Origin: Tenacibaculum haliotis
GTDB lineage: Bacteria; Bacteroidota; Bacteroidia; Flavobacteriales; Flavobacteriaceae
DNA: 64,000 nt
Reading direction: 5' to 3'
Assembly (NCBI RefSeq): GCF_025215075.1
Contig: NZ_JAOBTH010000028.1
Location: 124,001 to 188,000, forward strand
Part shown: positions 1-8,900 of the stretch, piece after piece
Position numbering within the stretch: position 1 is the first letter of the stretch
How the letters are laid out: each line of letters opens with the position of its first letter
Made by a program: the position numbers and the translations under genes
The notes under the pieces: generated by a model
Told to the model about the DNA's origin: nothing
The model's input: the letters and a program-made list of their open reading frames with translations, nothing else
Databases searched by the model: none

Positions 1-80
1 ATTTTTATCATCTATTATTTTTTTTCTGAAAATTTTACGATTACTTTTCTTATCTCTTTCTATTAAAAGACCATTTTTTT

Positions 81-2018
81 TTAAAAATGATACCTTTTAA
101 ATGCTTCAATAGCCGCATAATTTGCCATCCCTAGTTTGTGATACTTTTCTGCAGTTAATCTATTTCTATCTTCTGCTCTCACCCAAAACTCTCTGGCGTC
201 GTTACCCTGAAACATCACACCATCTTTTTGAGATTGATGATAAAAAATTGCGTGACGTTTTTTTATCACTTGATCAGGACTCATTGGTACTGCCATTTCA
301 ATTTCATGTGAACCCCACTCAAACCAAGCTCCTCTATACAGCCAAACCCAACAATCTTTCATGTACTCCTGGGTTTTAAGTATTTCTATTGATTCAAATA
401 AAGCATCTAAACATACTTTATGAGTACCATGTGGATCAGCCAAATCACCAGCTGCATAAATTTGATGCGGCTTAATATCTTCTATCAAAGCACACATAAT
501 ATCTAAATCATCTTTTGATAGATTATTTTTTTTCACCTTTCCTGTTTCATAAAAAGGAAGATTTAGAAAATGAACATTCGAGTCTTCAAGACTTAAATAT
601 CTTGTTGCTGCTAATGATTCTGCTCTTCTAATTCCTCCTTTTAACATTCTAACTTCTGGGGAATCAATATGATTTAATGTTTTATTATTGATACTTTTTA
701 TAATAGCATCTAAACCTTCATGATCTGATGTTAATGTTTTTGCTACTTCTGCAAATTTTAAAGCATCACTGTCTGCTACTGCAATATTACCTGATGTTTG
801 ATAGGCTATATGCACTTCGTGTCCTTGCTCAACCAAGCGATCAAATGTTCCTCCCATAGAAATCACGTCATCATCTGGGTGCGGACTAAAAATAAGTACA
901 CGTTTTTTTGATGGTGTTGCTCTTTCTGGACGATTGCTATCATCTGCATTTGGCTTACCTCCTGGCCAACCAGTAATAGTGTGCTGTAGTTTATTAAATA
1001 TTTTTATATTTAAATCATAAGCACTTCCTCCTTCTTCTGATAACAAACCAGACATTCCATGTTGATTATAATCTTTATCTGTAAGTTTTAAAATTGGTTT
1101 TTGAAGTTCTTGACTTAACCAAAACACTGCTTTCTTTTTTAGTTCGGTAGTCCACACACAAGAAGCTACTAACCAAGGTGTTTTAATTCTTGTTAATTCT
1201 GTTGATGCTTCTACATCTATAATAAAAGTGGTATTCTTATGATTTTGTAAATAACTTGCCGGAATTTGCGATGTTATTTCTCCTTCAATAGTTTGCTTTA
1301 TAACTTCAGCTTTATTAATACCCCATGCTAATAACACAATTCTTTTTGCATTTCTAATTGTATTAATCCCCATAGTTATTGCTTTTTTAGGAACATTGTC
1401 TATTCCTAAAAAACTTGAAGCAGCATCTTGTCTTGTTATATGATCTAATGTTATACTTCTGGTACCTGAATTGTAATGTGACCCAGGTTCATTAAAACCA
1501 ACATGACCCGTTCTACCAATACCTAACAATTGAAAATCTAAACCACCTGCTTCTTTTATTTTCAATTCATAATCTACACAGTATTGATAAATTTCGTCTG
1601 CCTTTATAGTACCATCCGGAACATTAATGTTTTCAGGTAAAATATCAACATGATTAAATAAATGCTCATGCATAAAATAGTGATAACTCTGAACATCATC
1701 TGGCTGCATAGACCAATATTCATCCAAATTAAATGTAATTACGTTTGCAAAGCTCAATCCTTCTTCAACATGTAAACGAACTAATTCTTCATATACTTTT
1801 ATAGGTGATGATCCTGTTGCTAAACCTAAAATGCATTTTTTATTTTCTGCTTCTTTTTGCTTAATAAGTTCTGCTATTTCATTTGCAACAATCTTTGACG
1901 CTTCTAAAGAATTATTAAAAACTATGTTATGATTTTTCTCATAACGTGTTTCTTCAAATTGTCCTGCGGGCTTATATAATATATTTTGTGGGGTGTCTAT
2001 TTGTGCGTATCCAACCAT
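81..2018 (-). CDS. nagB: Glucosamine-6-phosphate deaminase fused to PIG-L/LmbE-type deacetylase
   Basis: 645 aa in two domains. Residues about 30-285 are a NagB isomerase/deaminase that converts glucosamine-6-P to fructose-6-P and ammonia: phosphate loop GLATGSSP (65-72), DEYW with the expected general base D99, and GHVGFNEP (171-178) with H172. Residues about 373-640 are a PIG-L/LmbE zinc deacetylase-like domain with HPDDD at 380-384 and a later DPHGTH motif. NagB alone is about 260 aa, so this is a true fusion. The two-domain form is, to my knowledge, common in Bacteroidota. The PIG-L half may deacetylate an N-acetyl amino sugar before deamination; that is inference. It lies downstream of SusC/SusD on the same strand, but a strong hairpin separates it from SusD, so it probably also has its own promoter. 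Cytoplasmic. Bases 1-80 beyond its stop hold no start-bearing reading frame I can support. Confidence 0.93.
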   Translation of the reverse strand: MVGYAQIDTPQNILYKPAGQFEETRYEKNHNIVFNNSLEASKIVANEIAELIKQKEAENKKCILGLATGSSPIKVYEELVRLHVEEGLSFANVITFNLDEYWSMQPDDVQSYHYFMHEHLFNHVDILPENINVPDGTIKADEIYQYCVDYELKIKEAGGLDFQLLGIGRTGHVGFNEPGSHYNSGTRSITLDHITRQDAASSFLGIDNVPKKAITMGINTIRNAKRIVLLAWGINKAEVIKQTIEGEITSQIPASYLQNHKNTTFIIDVEASTELTRIKTPWLVASCVWTTELKKKAVFWLSQELQKPILKLTDKDYNQHGMSGLLSEEGGSAYDLNIKIFNKLQHTITGWPGGKPNADDSNRPERATPSKKRVLIFSPHPDDDVISMGGTFDRLVEQGHEVHIAYQTSGNIAVADSDALKFAEVAKTLTSDHEGLDAIIKSINNKTLNHIDSPEVRMLKGGIRRAESLAATRYLSLEDSNVHFLNLPFYETGKVKKNNLSKDDLDIMCALIEDIKPHQIYAAGDLADPHGTHKVCLDALFESIEILKTQEYMKDCWVWLYRGAWFEWGSHEIEMAVPMSPDQVIKKRHAIFYHQSQKDGVMFQGNDAREFWVRAEDRNRLTAEKYHKLGMANYAAIEAFKRYHF

Positions 2019-2102
2019 CTTTTTGTTTTTAGTAAATTTATTACCTATCTCCTTTTTTCGCTAATTTTTTCGACTAAACGCTAAAAAAAAGGCATAAAAA
2101 AC

Positions 2103-2133
2103 AAGCGAGAGTAAAATAGTTTTACTCTCGCTT
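2103..2133 (-). terminator. Rho-independent terminator after the SusD gene
   Basis: Perfect 14-bp stem (2103-2116 with 2120-2133) and 3-nt loop. Read on the minus strand it is followed by a T-rich run. It sits about 50 nt after the SusD stop and separates it from the nagB fusion. Confidence 0.85.
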
Positions 2134-2183
2134 AAAAATTAATTCAAAAAAATTTAATTATTACTGTTTAAATACTAATAATA

Positions 2184-3731
2184 CTAGTTTACATCCCACC
2201 AAAGTGGTGTAGAATAAGCATCAGCTCCTTGTTCACTTACTGCAAACTGAACTGCTGATGAGTTTTGTAGTTTAGTAGCTTGTGAGTAATTTAAACGTTT
2301 ACCCATTTTATTATTAATACCCCCTGATGTATCAGCCCATTCATTTAGAGCTGTATACGTTTTATCTGGAAATATATTTAAATCGAAACGTCTCATTACA
2401 GACCAAGCTTCATATCCGTTAGTGTATGCTGCATACCATCTATTTAAACCTATTTGTTGCATGGCATCAGCAGTTGTCCCAGATAATTGAGCTGAAGGTT
2501 CGTTAGATATATAAGTATTTACAGCCGAAGCATCTGCCTCCCAATCTGCTCCATTTGCTCTAATAGCTTCTTCAAAATGAGTTTGAGCTGCTACAATATT
2601 AGTTGCATATTTAGCTTCAGCTTGTAATAACTGTGCTTCAGCATACGTCATCGTTATGTATGGAAAAGTATCATCACTCCATACCCGAGCGTTAACTTTT
2701 GAAAGACTTTCAAAAGGCACTCCTGCAGAATAAGTTGATTTAGTTGCTACTTTACCTCCTTTATAGTCTGCCCATACACCTGCTACACCTCCTGCAATAG
2801 GCTCTGTGAAACCAAATAAACGAGGATCGTTGTTCGTTTTAAATGAGTTTACTATAGTTTCTGATGCTACCCATTTAGCTCCTGTTCCTCCCCAAGTGTG
2901 CCATATACTATAATAACCATTAAAAACAGCATCAGCATTTGAAGGGTCTTGTTCAATCTTAAAATTATCAGCAGAACTTGCTATAAATGGATTTGTTAAG
3001 GCTTCGTCAATAATACTTTGATTTCCTCCATTAGCTTCTTTACTACGCAAAGCCATTCTTAATAACAAGGTGTTTCCTGCTGCTAACCACTTGGCTGCAT
3101 CTCCTTGATATACCATATCTCCATCGGCAATAGAATCTAATATTCCGCTACATGATTTTAAAGTATTAATTGCATCAGATAAATCTTGCATAATTAACCC
3201 ATATACTTCTTCTTGTGTTTCAAATTTAGGGATTCCTCCATTACCTCCTTCTATATACGGCACAGCTCCAAACTGATCTGTCATTCGTTGATAGAAAAAT
3301 CCTTTTATGATTTTTAAAACAGCTTCTGTACACTCATCTTCAAGTTTACCTCCTGACCCTGTTAATACTAATAATTCATATAAAGGTGCAGAAACTTCTC
3401 CCATAGGTGTATCCCATGCTGCATCATTCCAACCCGCATTATCATATCTTAAGCCTGCACCACCACCAAACCAGGTTCCTGAAAAACCGAATGAAACCTG
3501 TTCTGAAAAACGACCTGCCAAAATCATGTTACCTCTCCAAGTATTATACCTAGCTTCTACAAAGGCATGTCTTTGAACTTGAACTAATAAAGGATTTATA
3601 TTTTCAAGAGTTTCTGAAGAAACACTATTTGGATCTGTATTAATTTCTTCAAAATCATTTGTACAAGAATGTAATCCTAATGATAGAATTAGTACAAAAG
3701 TAATTTGCTTAATGTATTTAATAATTCTCAT
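2184..3731 (-). CDS. SusD/RagB-family nutrient-binding outer-membrane lipoprotein
   Basis: 515 aa. A lipoprotein signal peptide ends in LGLHSC with the lipidated cysteine at residue 23, followed by the NTDPN segment typical of the SusD-like_2 subfamily. The mature part is the usual size for SusD and is rich in helical TPR-like stretches, with an aromatic-rich C-terminus (RWYAAYTNGYEAWSVMRR). SusD proteins form the lid over a SusC barrel and capture oligosaccharides or peptides at the cell surface. The gene starts 12 nt after the SusC stop, so the two are co-transcribed. The substrate cannot be read from the sequence. The neighbouring nagB fusion and symporter suggest amino-sugar oligomers such as chitin oligosaccharides (inference). 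Confidence 0.95.
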   Translation of the reverse strand: MRIIKYIKQITFVLILSLGLHSCTNDFEEINTDPNSVSSETLENINPLLVQVQRHAFVEARYNTWRGNMILAGRFSEQVSFGFSGTWFGGGAGLRYDNAGWNDAAWDTPMGEVSAPLYELLVLTGSGGKLEDECTEAVLKIIKGFFYQRMTDQFGAVPYIEGGNGGIPKFETQEEVYGLIMQDLSDAINTLKSCSGILDSIADGDMVYQGDAAKWLAAGNTLLLRMALRSKEANGGNQSIIDEALTNPFIASSADNFKIEQDPSNADAVFNGYYSIWHTWGGTGAKWVASETIVNSFKTNNDPRLFGFTEPIAGGVAGVWADYKGGKVATKSTYSAGVPFESLSKVNARVWSDDTFPYITMTYAEAQLLQAEAKYATNIVAAQTHFEEAIRANGADWEADASAVNTYISNEPSAQLSGTTADAMQQIGLNRWYAAYTNGYEAWSVMRRFDLNIFPDKTYTALNEWADTSGGINNKMGKRLNYSQATKLQNSSAVQFAVSEQGADAYSTPLWWDVN

Positions 3732-3743
3732 TTCTTTTGTAAT

Positions 3744-6700
3744 TTAAAATTTAACTGATAAGTTTACACCATAACTTCTTGTCCCAGGTAAAGAAAGTAA
3801 TTCTATACCTTGTGCGTTTCTAGTATTAAAACCTGATACTTCTGGATCAAAACTATCTGTGCTTCTATCAAAAAAGAAAAGGTTACGTGCTATAAAACGA
3901 ATAGAAGCACTTGATACTTTTATTTTACTAGTAAGCTCTTCAGGGAATTTATAACCTATAGATAATTCTTTTAATTTAATATAATCTGCATCATACACAT
4001 AATCTTCTATAATATTTGACCCTGCAACTGTATTGTAATACGTTTGCGCGGGAACTGCAATGGTATTGGCTACTCCAGTAACTTCATCAACACTATTTGG
4101 CACTATTATTCCTGTTTCACGGCCTTTTAAAGTACGTTTACTATTACCATTTAAATCTAAAATCATATCTGTTCTTGACAATATTTTACCTCCCATTTTA
4201 GAAGATATTAAAAAACTCAATGAAAAATCTTTATAAGTAAATGTGTTTGTTAAACCACCTGTCCAATCAGGATTGAAATTACCAAAACTTTTTTGTTCTA
4301 AAGATTGTAATGGTAAACCAGAAGGGCCTACTAAGATTTGGCCTTGATCATTTCTTCTATAGCCATTTCCTACTATCTCTCCATAACCTCCATTATTTAT
4401 AGCTGAAATATTAAAAGATGTATTTCCTGTTATTATAGCTAAAGGCAACTGATTAGTACTTAAACCTGACACTTCTGTATCGTTTTTAGCAAAATTAGCG
4501 CCTACTTTCCATGTGAAATTTTCATTATTTATAACTTTGTAATTCACATCAACCTCAATACCTTTGTTAGTTATAGCACCTTCGTTAACTAAAAATCTTT
4601 CGTATCCAGAATCTACAGGTGCTGTTAATTCAAGAACTTGATCTACAGTTTTTGTGTTGTATACAGATAACTCTATGTCTAACTTATTTTTAAACAAACG
4701 TAAGTCTGTACCAAATTCTAAAGAAGTTGTTATTTGCGGTTTTAAATTAAGATTTGGTTTAAGAGTAGTAGTTGTTGCTGTTCCATTTCCAAGATAAGGA
4801 TTACCTGATACATATCTTGGGTGAACATCATAAGGAGATATATCTCCATCACTACCCACTTGTGCCCAAGAAGCTCTTACTTTCCAATAATTAAAAGAAT
4901 CGTTTTTAATATCAAACATATCTGATAAGATACCACTTACAGAAACTGAAGGATAAAAAAACGAATTATTACTTAAAGGTAATACGGACGACCAATCATT
5001 TCTTGCTGTAAATTGAGCAAACAAAAAGTTTTTATAATCAAAGTCTAAAGTTCCGTAAACAGAATTTACTTTACTTGTGTATTCACCAGTACCTGCATGT
5101 GGCTGACGACTATCCGTATTCCTCACATTATAAATACCAGGGAATATTATACCACTACCGATAGTTCCTTCTATAGTATTCCTTTTTTCTAACCTATTAC
5201 CTCCTGCAGAAACTGACATACCTATGTCTTCATTTAACTTACGATTGTAAGTTAATAAAAAATCTATATTTGTTTCTTGATTGGTATATGTATTTTGGGT
5301 TACTTGCCCATTACCTATACTTATGTGCCCAATAGGTATGTATGAGAGAAAGTTTTGAGAACTATAATCTGTACCGGCTCTAAACATTGCCTTAAAATTA
5401 TCTGTAAAATTATATTTAGCAGAAACAAAACCAAACACTCTGTTTTTCTTATCGTTCGTACCTACTCTTTCTGTAGCATGATAAGGGTTATTGTATACAC
5501 TGGATAGATAATCATTATCTATATTTGCTTTTAATGCAGATAAACTAACATTTCTAGGCATAGAGTATAAACTAAAAACAGTATTATCTGTCCAATAAGA
5601 CAAAGCTGGTCTGTTATTTACATTCTGATTAATATAGTTTCCTTTTAAATCTACATCTAGTTTACCCATATTTAGTTTTGTATACACAGAAAACGAATTT
5701 CTTTGCAATTCGTTATTCGGTACAATACCACTAATATCACTTCTTGTATAAGAAACTCTTGCTGTTAATTTTTCACTACCACCCTCTACATAAAAAGAAT
5801 TAGTAATAGTAGAACCTCCTTTATAAAAGTTTTTTATATTATCTGGCTGTGCTGAATAAGCTCCCGTTTCTCCTGTCCAAAGTAATTGATTAGAACCATC
5901 CATTTTTGGCCCCCAACTACTGCTAGAGCGTAAACCTGCTATATCTGAAGGAATTGCACCAAAAGAACCTTGTCCATAAGTATTTTGCAATTCAGCGTAG
6001 TAAGCTATCTCATCGAAAGTAACAGAAGAATTAAAACCAAAAGATACTTTCCCTGCTTTCCCTTTTTTAGTAGTAATCATAATTACACCATTTGCTGCTC
6101 TAGAACCATACAAAGCTGCAGCATTAGCTCCTTTTAACACTGAAATACTCTCAATATCATCTGGGTTTATATCGGCAATACCATTACCAAGTGAAACACC
6201 ATTTCCCCATTCATCTACTTCACCTTCACTTTCATTATTAGAAATAGGAACTCCATCTACAACATAAAGAGCTTGATTACTACCAGTTATAGAAGAGTTA
6301 CCTCTAATTACAACCCTATTTGCAGCACCAACACCTGCTGATGCTTGGTTAATATCTATACCTGCAACCTTACCTTGTAAAGAATTTACAACATTCGGGT
6401 CTTTACCTCTTTCTAATTCATCATTTTTCACATTAGTAACTGCATAACCTAAAGCCTTTTTTTCTTTTTTAACACCTAAAGCAGTTACAACTACCTCGTC
6501 TAAAACATTACCGTTTTCTAATGATACATCAATAACATTAACATCACTTACTGTTACTGATTTTGTTTTCATCCCTACAAATGAAAATACTAAAACATCT
6601 CCTTTAGTAGCTTTTATACTATACTTTCCATCGAAATTTGTTTCGGCTCCTATTGCAGTATTACTTATTATTACACTTACACCTGGTAAAGGTCCTTTGT

Positions 6701-6806
6701 CAGAAGCTGACATAACTGTTCCTGTAATTGTTTTTTCTTGTGCTAACGAATTGTATGTAAGCATCAATGAAAAACAAAAGAATAACAGGTTTTTAATTTT
6801 TTTCAT
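3744..6806 (-). CDS. SusC/RagA-family TonB-linked outer-membrane receptor
   Basis: 1020 aa. A signal peptide ends near residue 22 (NSLAQ). Next come a carboxypeptidase-regulatory-like domain (about 24-100: ITGTVMSASDKGPLPGV), a TonB-box region (LDEVVVTALGV), a plug domain with the NVVNSLQGKVAGI and YVVDGVPI motifs, and a long barrel ending in an aromatic residue (LSVKF), as expected for outer-membrane barrels. It imports ligands captured by the downstream SusD using TonB energy. It heads the minus-strand group SusC-SusD-(terminator)-nagB and is divergent from a two-component system across about 190 bp, which may regulate it. No glycoside hydrolase is visible in the window, so the locus may continue to the left or rely on enzymes encoded elsewhere. 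Confidence 0.96.
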   Translation of the reverse strand: MKKIKNLLFFCFSLMLTYNSLAQEKTITGTVMSASDKGPLPGVSVIISNTAIGAETNFDGKYSIKATKGDVLVFSFVGMKTKSVTVSDVNVIDVSLENGNVLDEVVVTALGVKKEKKALGYAVTNVKNDELERGKDPNVVNSLQGKVAGIDINQASAGVGAANRVVIRGNSSITGSNQALYVVDGVPISNNESEGEVDEWGNGVSLGNGIADINPDDIESISVLKGANAAALYGSRAANGVIMITTKKGKAGKVSFGFNSSVTFDEIAYYAELQNTYGQGSFGAIPSDIAGLRSSSSWGPKMDGSNQLLWTGETGAYSAQPDNIKNFYKGGSTITNSFYVEGGSEKLTARVSYTRSDISGIVPNNELQRNSFSVYTKLNMGKLDVDLKGNYINQNVNNRPALSYWTDNTVFSLYSMPRNVSLSALKANIDNDYLSSVYNNPYHATERVGTNDKKNRVFGFVSAKYNFTDNFKAMFRAGTDYSSQNFLSYIPIGHISIGNGQVTQNTYTNQETNIDFLLTYNRKLNEDIGMSVSAGGNRLEKRNTIEGTIGSGIIFPGIYNVRNTDSRQPHAGTGEYTSKVNSVYGTLDFDYKNFLFAQFTARNDWSSVLPLSNNSFFYPSVSVSGILSDMFDIKNDSFNYWKVRASWAQVGSDGDISPYDVHPRYVSGNPYLGNGTATTTTLKPNLNLKPQITTSLEFGTDLRLFKNKLDIELSVYNTKTVDQVLELTAPVDSGYERFLVNEGAITNKGIEVDVNYKVINNENFTWKVGANFAKNDTEVSGLSTNQLPLAIITGNTSFNISAINNGGYGEIVGNGYRRNDQGQILVGPSGLPLQSLEQKSFGNFNPDWTGGLTNTFTYKDFSLSFLISSKMGGKILSRTDMILDLNGNSKRTLKGRETGIIVPNSVDEVTGVANTIAVPAQTYYNTVAGSNIIEDYVYDADYIKLKELSIGYKFPEELTSKIKVSSASIRFIARNLFFFDRSTDSFDPEVSGFNTRNAQGIELLSLPGTRSYGVNLSVKF

Positions 6807-6867
6807 AAAATAAAAGTTAATTATTTGTTTTGTTAAATTTAGGTTAAATAAAAAAACACTTTAAAAA

Positions 6868-6900
6868 AAAATATACGAACGACATAAAAAAGGCAACAAA
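6868..6900 (-). promoter_or_regulatory. Possible promoter for susC
   Basis: On the minus strand, TTTG (6900-6897) is followed 21 nt later by TATATTTT (6875-6868), one base off the Bacteroidota -7 consensus TAnnTTTG. It lies about 60 nt before the SusC start. The region is very AT-rich, so a chance match is possible. Confidence 0.35.
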
Positions 6901-6949
6901 CAACATCTTTTTAACAAAAACTATAATTCTATAAAATTTCTTATTGTTT

Positions 6950-6981
6950 TTTGATAAAAAAAAATTAATTTCCTACTTTTT
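6950..6981 (+). promoter_or_regulatory. Candidate Bacteroidota promoter for the LytS-type kinase
   Basis: TTTG at 6950-6953, 20-nt spacer, then TACTTTTT at 6974-6981 (one mismatch to TAnnTTTG), 18 nt before the kinase start codon. Confidence 0.45.
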
Positions 6982-6999
6982 TAACATATTTAAAACTAA

Positions 7000-8064
7000 A
7001 TGACCCATAAACTAATTTATAGTAAAAAGAATAATAGAACTATTTCACGGAAATATCATGTTGTATTTTGGCTAAGTTATTTTATTTTTAATGTTATACG
7101 GTGGGGTAGCTATTTTGATGATTATTGGTATTCTTTTAAATCAAATTTAGTTGAATTTCCTTTACATATACTATTAGTTTACACAAACGTATATTTTTTT
7201 ATACCGAAGTACTTAATTACTAAAAAATACAAAACCTATGTTACATTATTGCTGTTAGCGTTAGGTATGCTTTATGCAGTTCGTACTGGTTTAAATTATA
7301 TTTTAGTTACCAAAAATATTTGGCCAGAAACCGAATTGTATCAACAAGCTTTTACCTTTAATCATATTGTTGCAGTTACCATTGGCGAGTTATATGTACT
7401 CGCCTTAGCAACGGCTATTAAATTAACTGTAGACTGGGTGAATCAAAAAAACAGAATAGAAACATTAAGGAAAGAACATTTAAAGAGTGAATTAAATTTT
7501 TTAAAATCTCAAATACAACCTCATTTTTTTTTTAACACTCTTAACAATTTATATGCTTTAACTTTAGAAAAATCTAACCTTGCACCCAATGTTGTTTTAA
7601 AACTGTCAGACATTATGCAATATGTTATTTATGATGTTAAAAAAAGTAAGGTGAAATTATTAAACGAAATTGAATACATTCAAAATTACGCTGATTTAGA
7701 ACTTTTACGATGTCATAAAAACTCAAAAATAACGATCAATCTAGAAGGAAATATTAATGATGTAAAAATTCCTCCTTTAATTTTTCTTTCTTATATCGAA
7801 AACTGCTTTAAACATGGTAACAAAAATAGTAGTGATTTTTACATCTTTATCAGAATAGAAAAAAAATCAAATGACTTTCTTATTCTAAATATCGAAAATT
7901 CTTTCGATATTACCAATACATTTATAAATAAAAATTTAAAGAGCGGTATAGGAAACTCTAACACAAAAAGAAGGTTAGATCTCATCTATAAGAATAAATA
8001 CAGTTTAAAAATTCAAAAGAAAGAGAAAACATTTACCGTAAATCTTAAAATTCCTTTAACTTAA
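7000..8064 (+). CDS. LytS/YehU-type sensor histidine kinase
   Basis: 354 aa. Four hydrophobic segments (about 20-38, 50-68, 78-103, 122-142) precede a cytoplasmic His_kinase (PF06580-type) domain. The phosphoacceptor is H175 in QIQPHFFFNTLNNLYAL, the hallmark of this family. The C-terminal ATPase region has a plausible N-box (SYIENCFKHGN) and a GIGNSNTKRRLDLIY box. This class signals to LytTR regulators, and one follows 10 nt downstream. The pair is divergent from susC and just upstream of a solute symporter, so it may control amino-sugar uptake. That is inferred from position only. No extracytoplasmic sensor domain is apparent; the signal may be sensed through the membrane segments. Confidence 0.92.
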   Translation: MTHKLIYSKKNNRTISRKYHVVFWLSYFIFNVIRWGSYFDDYWYSFKSNLVEFPLHILLVYTNVYFFIPKYLITKKYKTYVTLLLLALGMLYAVRTGLNYILVTKNIWPETELYQQAFTFNHIVAVTIGELYVLALATAIKLTVDWVNQKNRIETLRKEHLKSELNFLKSQIQPHFFFNTLNNLYALTLEKSNLAPNVVLKLSDIMQYVIYDVKKSKVKLLNEIEYIQNYADLELLRCHKNSKITINLEGNINDVKIPPLIFLSYIENCFKHGNKNSSDFYIFIRIEKKSNDFLILNIENSFDITNTFINKNLKSGIGNSNTKRRLDLIYKNKYSLKIQKKEKTFTVNLKIPLT

Positions 8065-8074
8065 AAACAAAAAA

Positions 8075-8782
8075 GTGAACATAAATTGTGTTATTATAGA
8101 CGACGAACCCTTAGCTATAAATGTTCTTAAAAATCATTTACAAGATTTTAAAAACATTGTAATTATTGATACTTTCAATAATCCTATAGAAGCAATGCAT
8201 ACTATTGAAAGTAACAAAATAGATGTGCTTTTTTTAGACATAAACATGCCTAAAATGAACGGTTTAGATTTTTTACGAAATACAAAAATAAAACCCTACA
8301 TTATAATTACAACCGCTTATCGCGAATTTGCTATTGAGGGCTATGATTTAGATGTTTTAGATTACCTCGTAAAACCAATTCCTTTTCCGCGATTTTTAAA
8401 AACTATTAACAAATTAACACAACGTATACAAAGTAATAATACTGATTTAGAAATAGTAAAAGATGCACATATCTTTTTAAAAGTTGATAAAAAATTAGTA
8501 AAAATTAAACACAATGATATTTTATATATAGAAAGTTTAAAAGATTACATAAAAGTCACCACAACTGAAGGTAATTACGTTGTACATAAATCACTAACAA
8601 GTATCACAGAAGAGCTTCCTAGTGAACATTTCCTAAGAATTCATAGATCTTATACTATCGCTTCTGATAAAGTAAATTATATGGAAGGAAATTCTTTAAA
8701 TATTAGCAATAAAAGAATACCTATAGGAAGAAAGTATTTAAATACTACAAAACAAATCATTTTAAAGAATAATAATGAATAA
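8075..8782 (+). CDS. LytTR-family response regulator
   Basis: 235 aa starting at GTG; no in-frame ATG lies close by, and this start preserves the beta1 strand INCVIIDDEP. Receiver domain residues 1-120: acidic pocket D9/D10, phosphoacceptor D55 in FLDINMP, conserved K in VKP. LytTR DNA-binding domain about 135-235 (ILYIESLKDYIKVTT ... FLRIHRSYTIA), which contacts direct repeats through a beta-sheet fold. Translationally close to the kinase. Likely targets are the adjacent symporter and/or the divergent susCD genes (inference). Confidence 0.93.
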   Translation: MNINCVIIDDEPLAINVLKNHLQDFKNIVIIDTFNNPIEAMHTIESNKIDVLFLDINMPKMNGLDFLRNTKIKPYIIITTAYREFAIEGYDLDVLDYLVKPIPFPRFLKTINKLTQRIQSNNTDLEIVKDAHIFLKVDKKLVKIKHNDILYIESLKDYIKVTTTEGNYVVHKSLTSITEELPSEHFLRIHRSYTIASDKVNYMEGNSLNISNKRIPIGRKYLNTTKQIILKNNNE

Positions 8783-8794
8783 GACCAATAACAT

Positions 8795-8802
8795 TATATT
8801 TG
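8795..8802 (+). promoter_or_regulatory. Possible -7 element upstream of the symporter
   Basis: TATATTTG is an exact TAnnTTTG match 98 nt before the symporter start. No TTTG lies at the right distance upstream, so it may need an activator such as the LytTR regulator encoded just before it. Confidence 0.35.
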
Positions 8803-8900
8803 ATGTTGTTTAACAAAAAAATAACGTTGTTAGTAGAATTTATTTACAAACGAACCTTCAACTTAACTAAATTTAAAATCTTAAAATAAAAATAAATTCA

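Noticed and set aside
1..80. Start of a further minus-strand gene at the left edge
   Set aside because: The only ATG (72-74 on the minus strand) meets a stop after three codons; another frame is open but without a start.
122..379. 85-codon plus-strand frame inside the nagB fusion gene
   Set aside because: It lies wholly antisense within a well-supported coding region with clear motifs and has no signals of its own.
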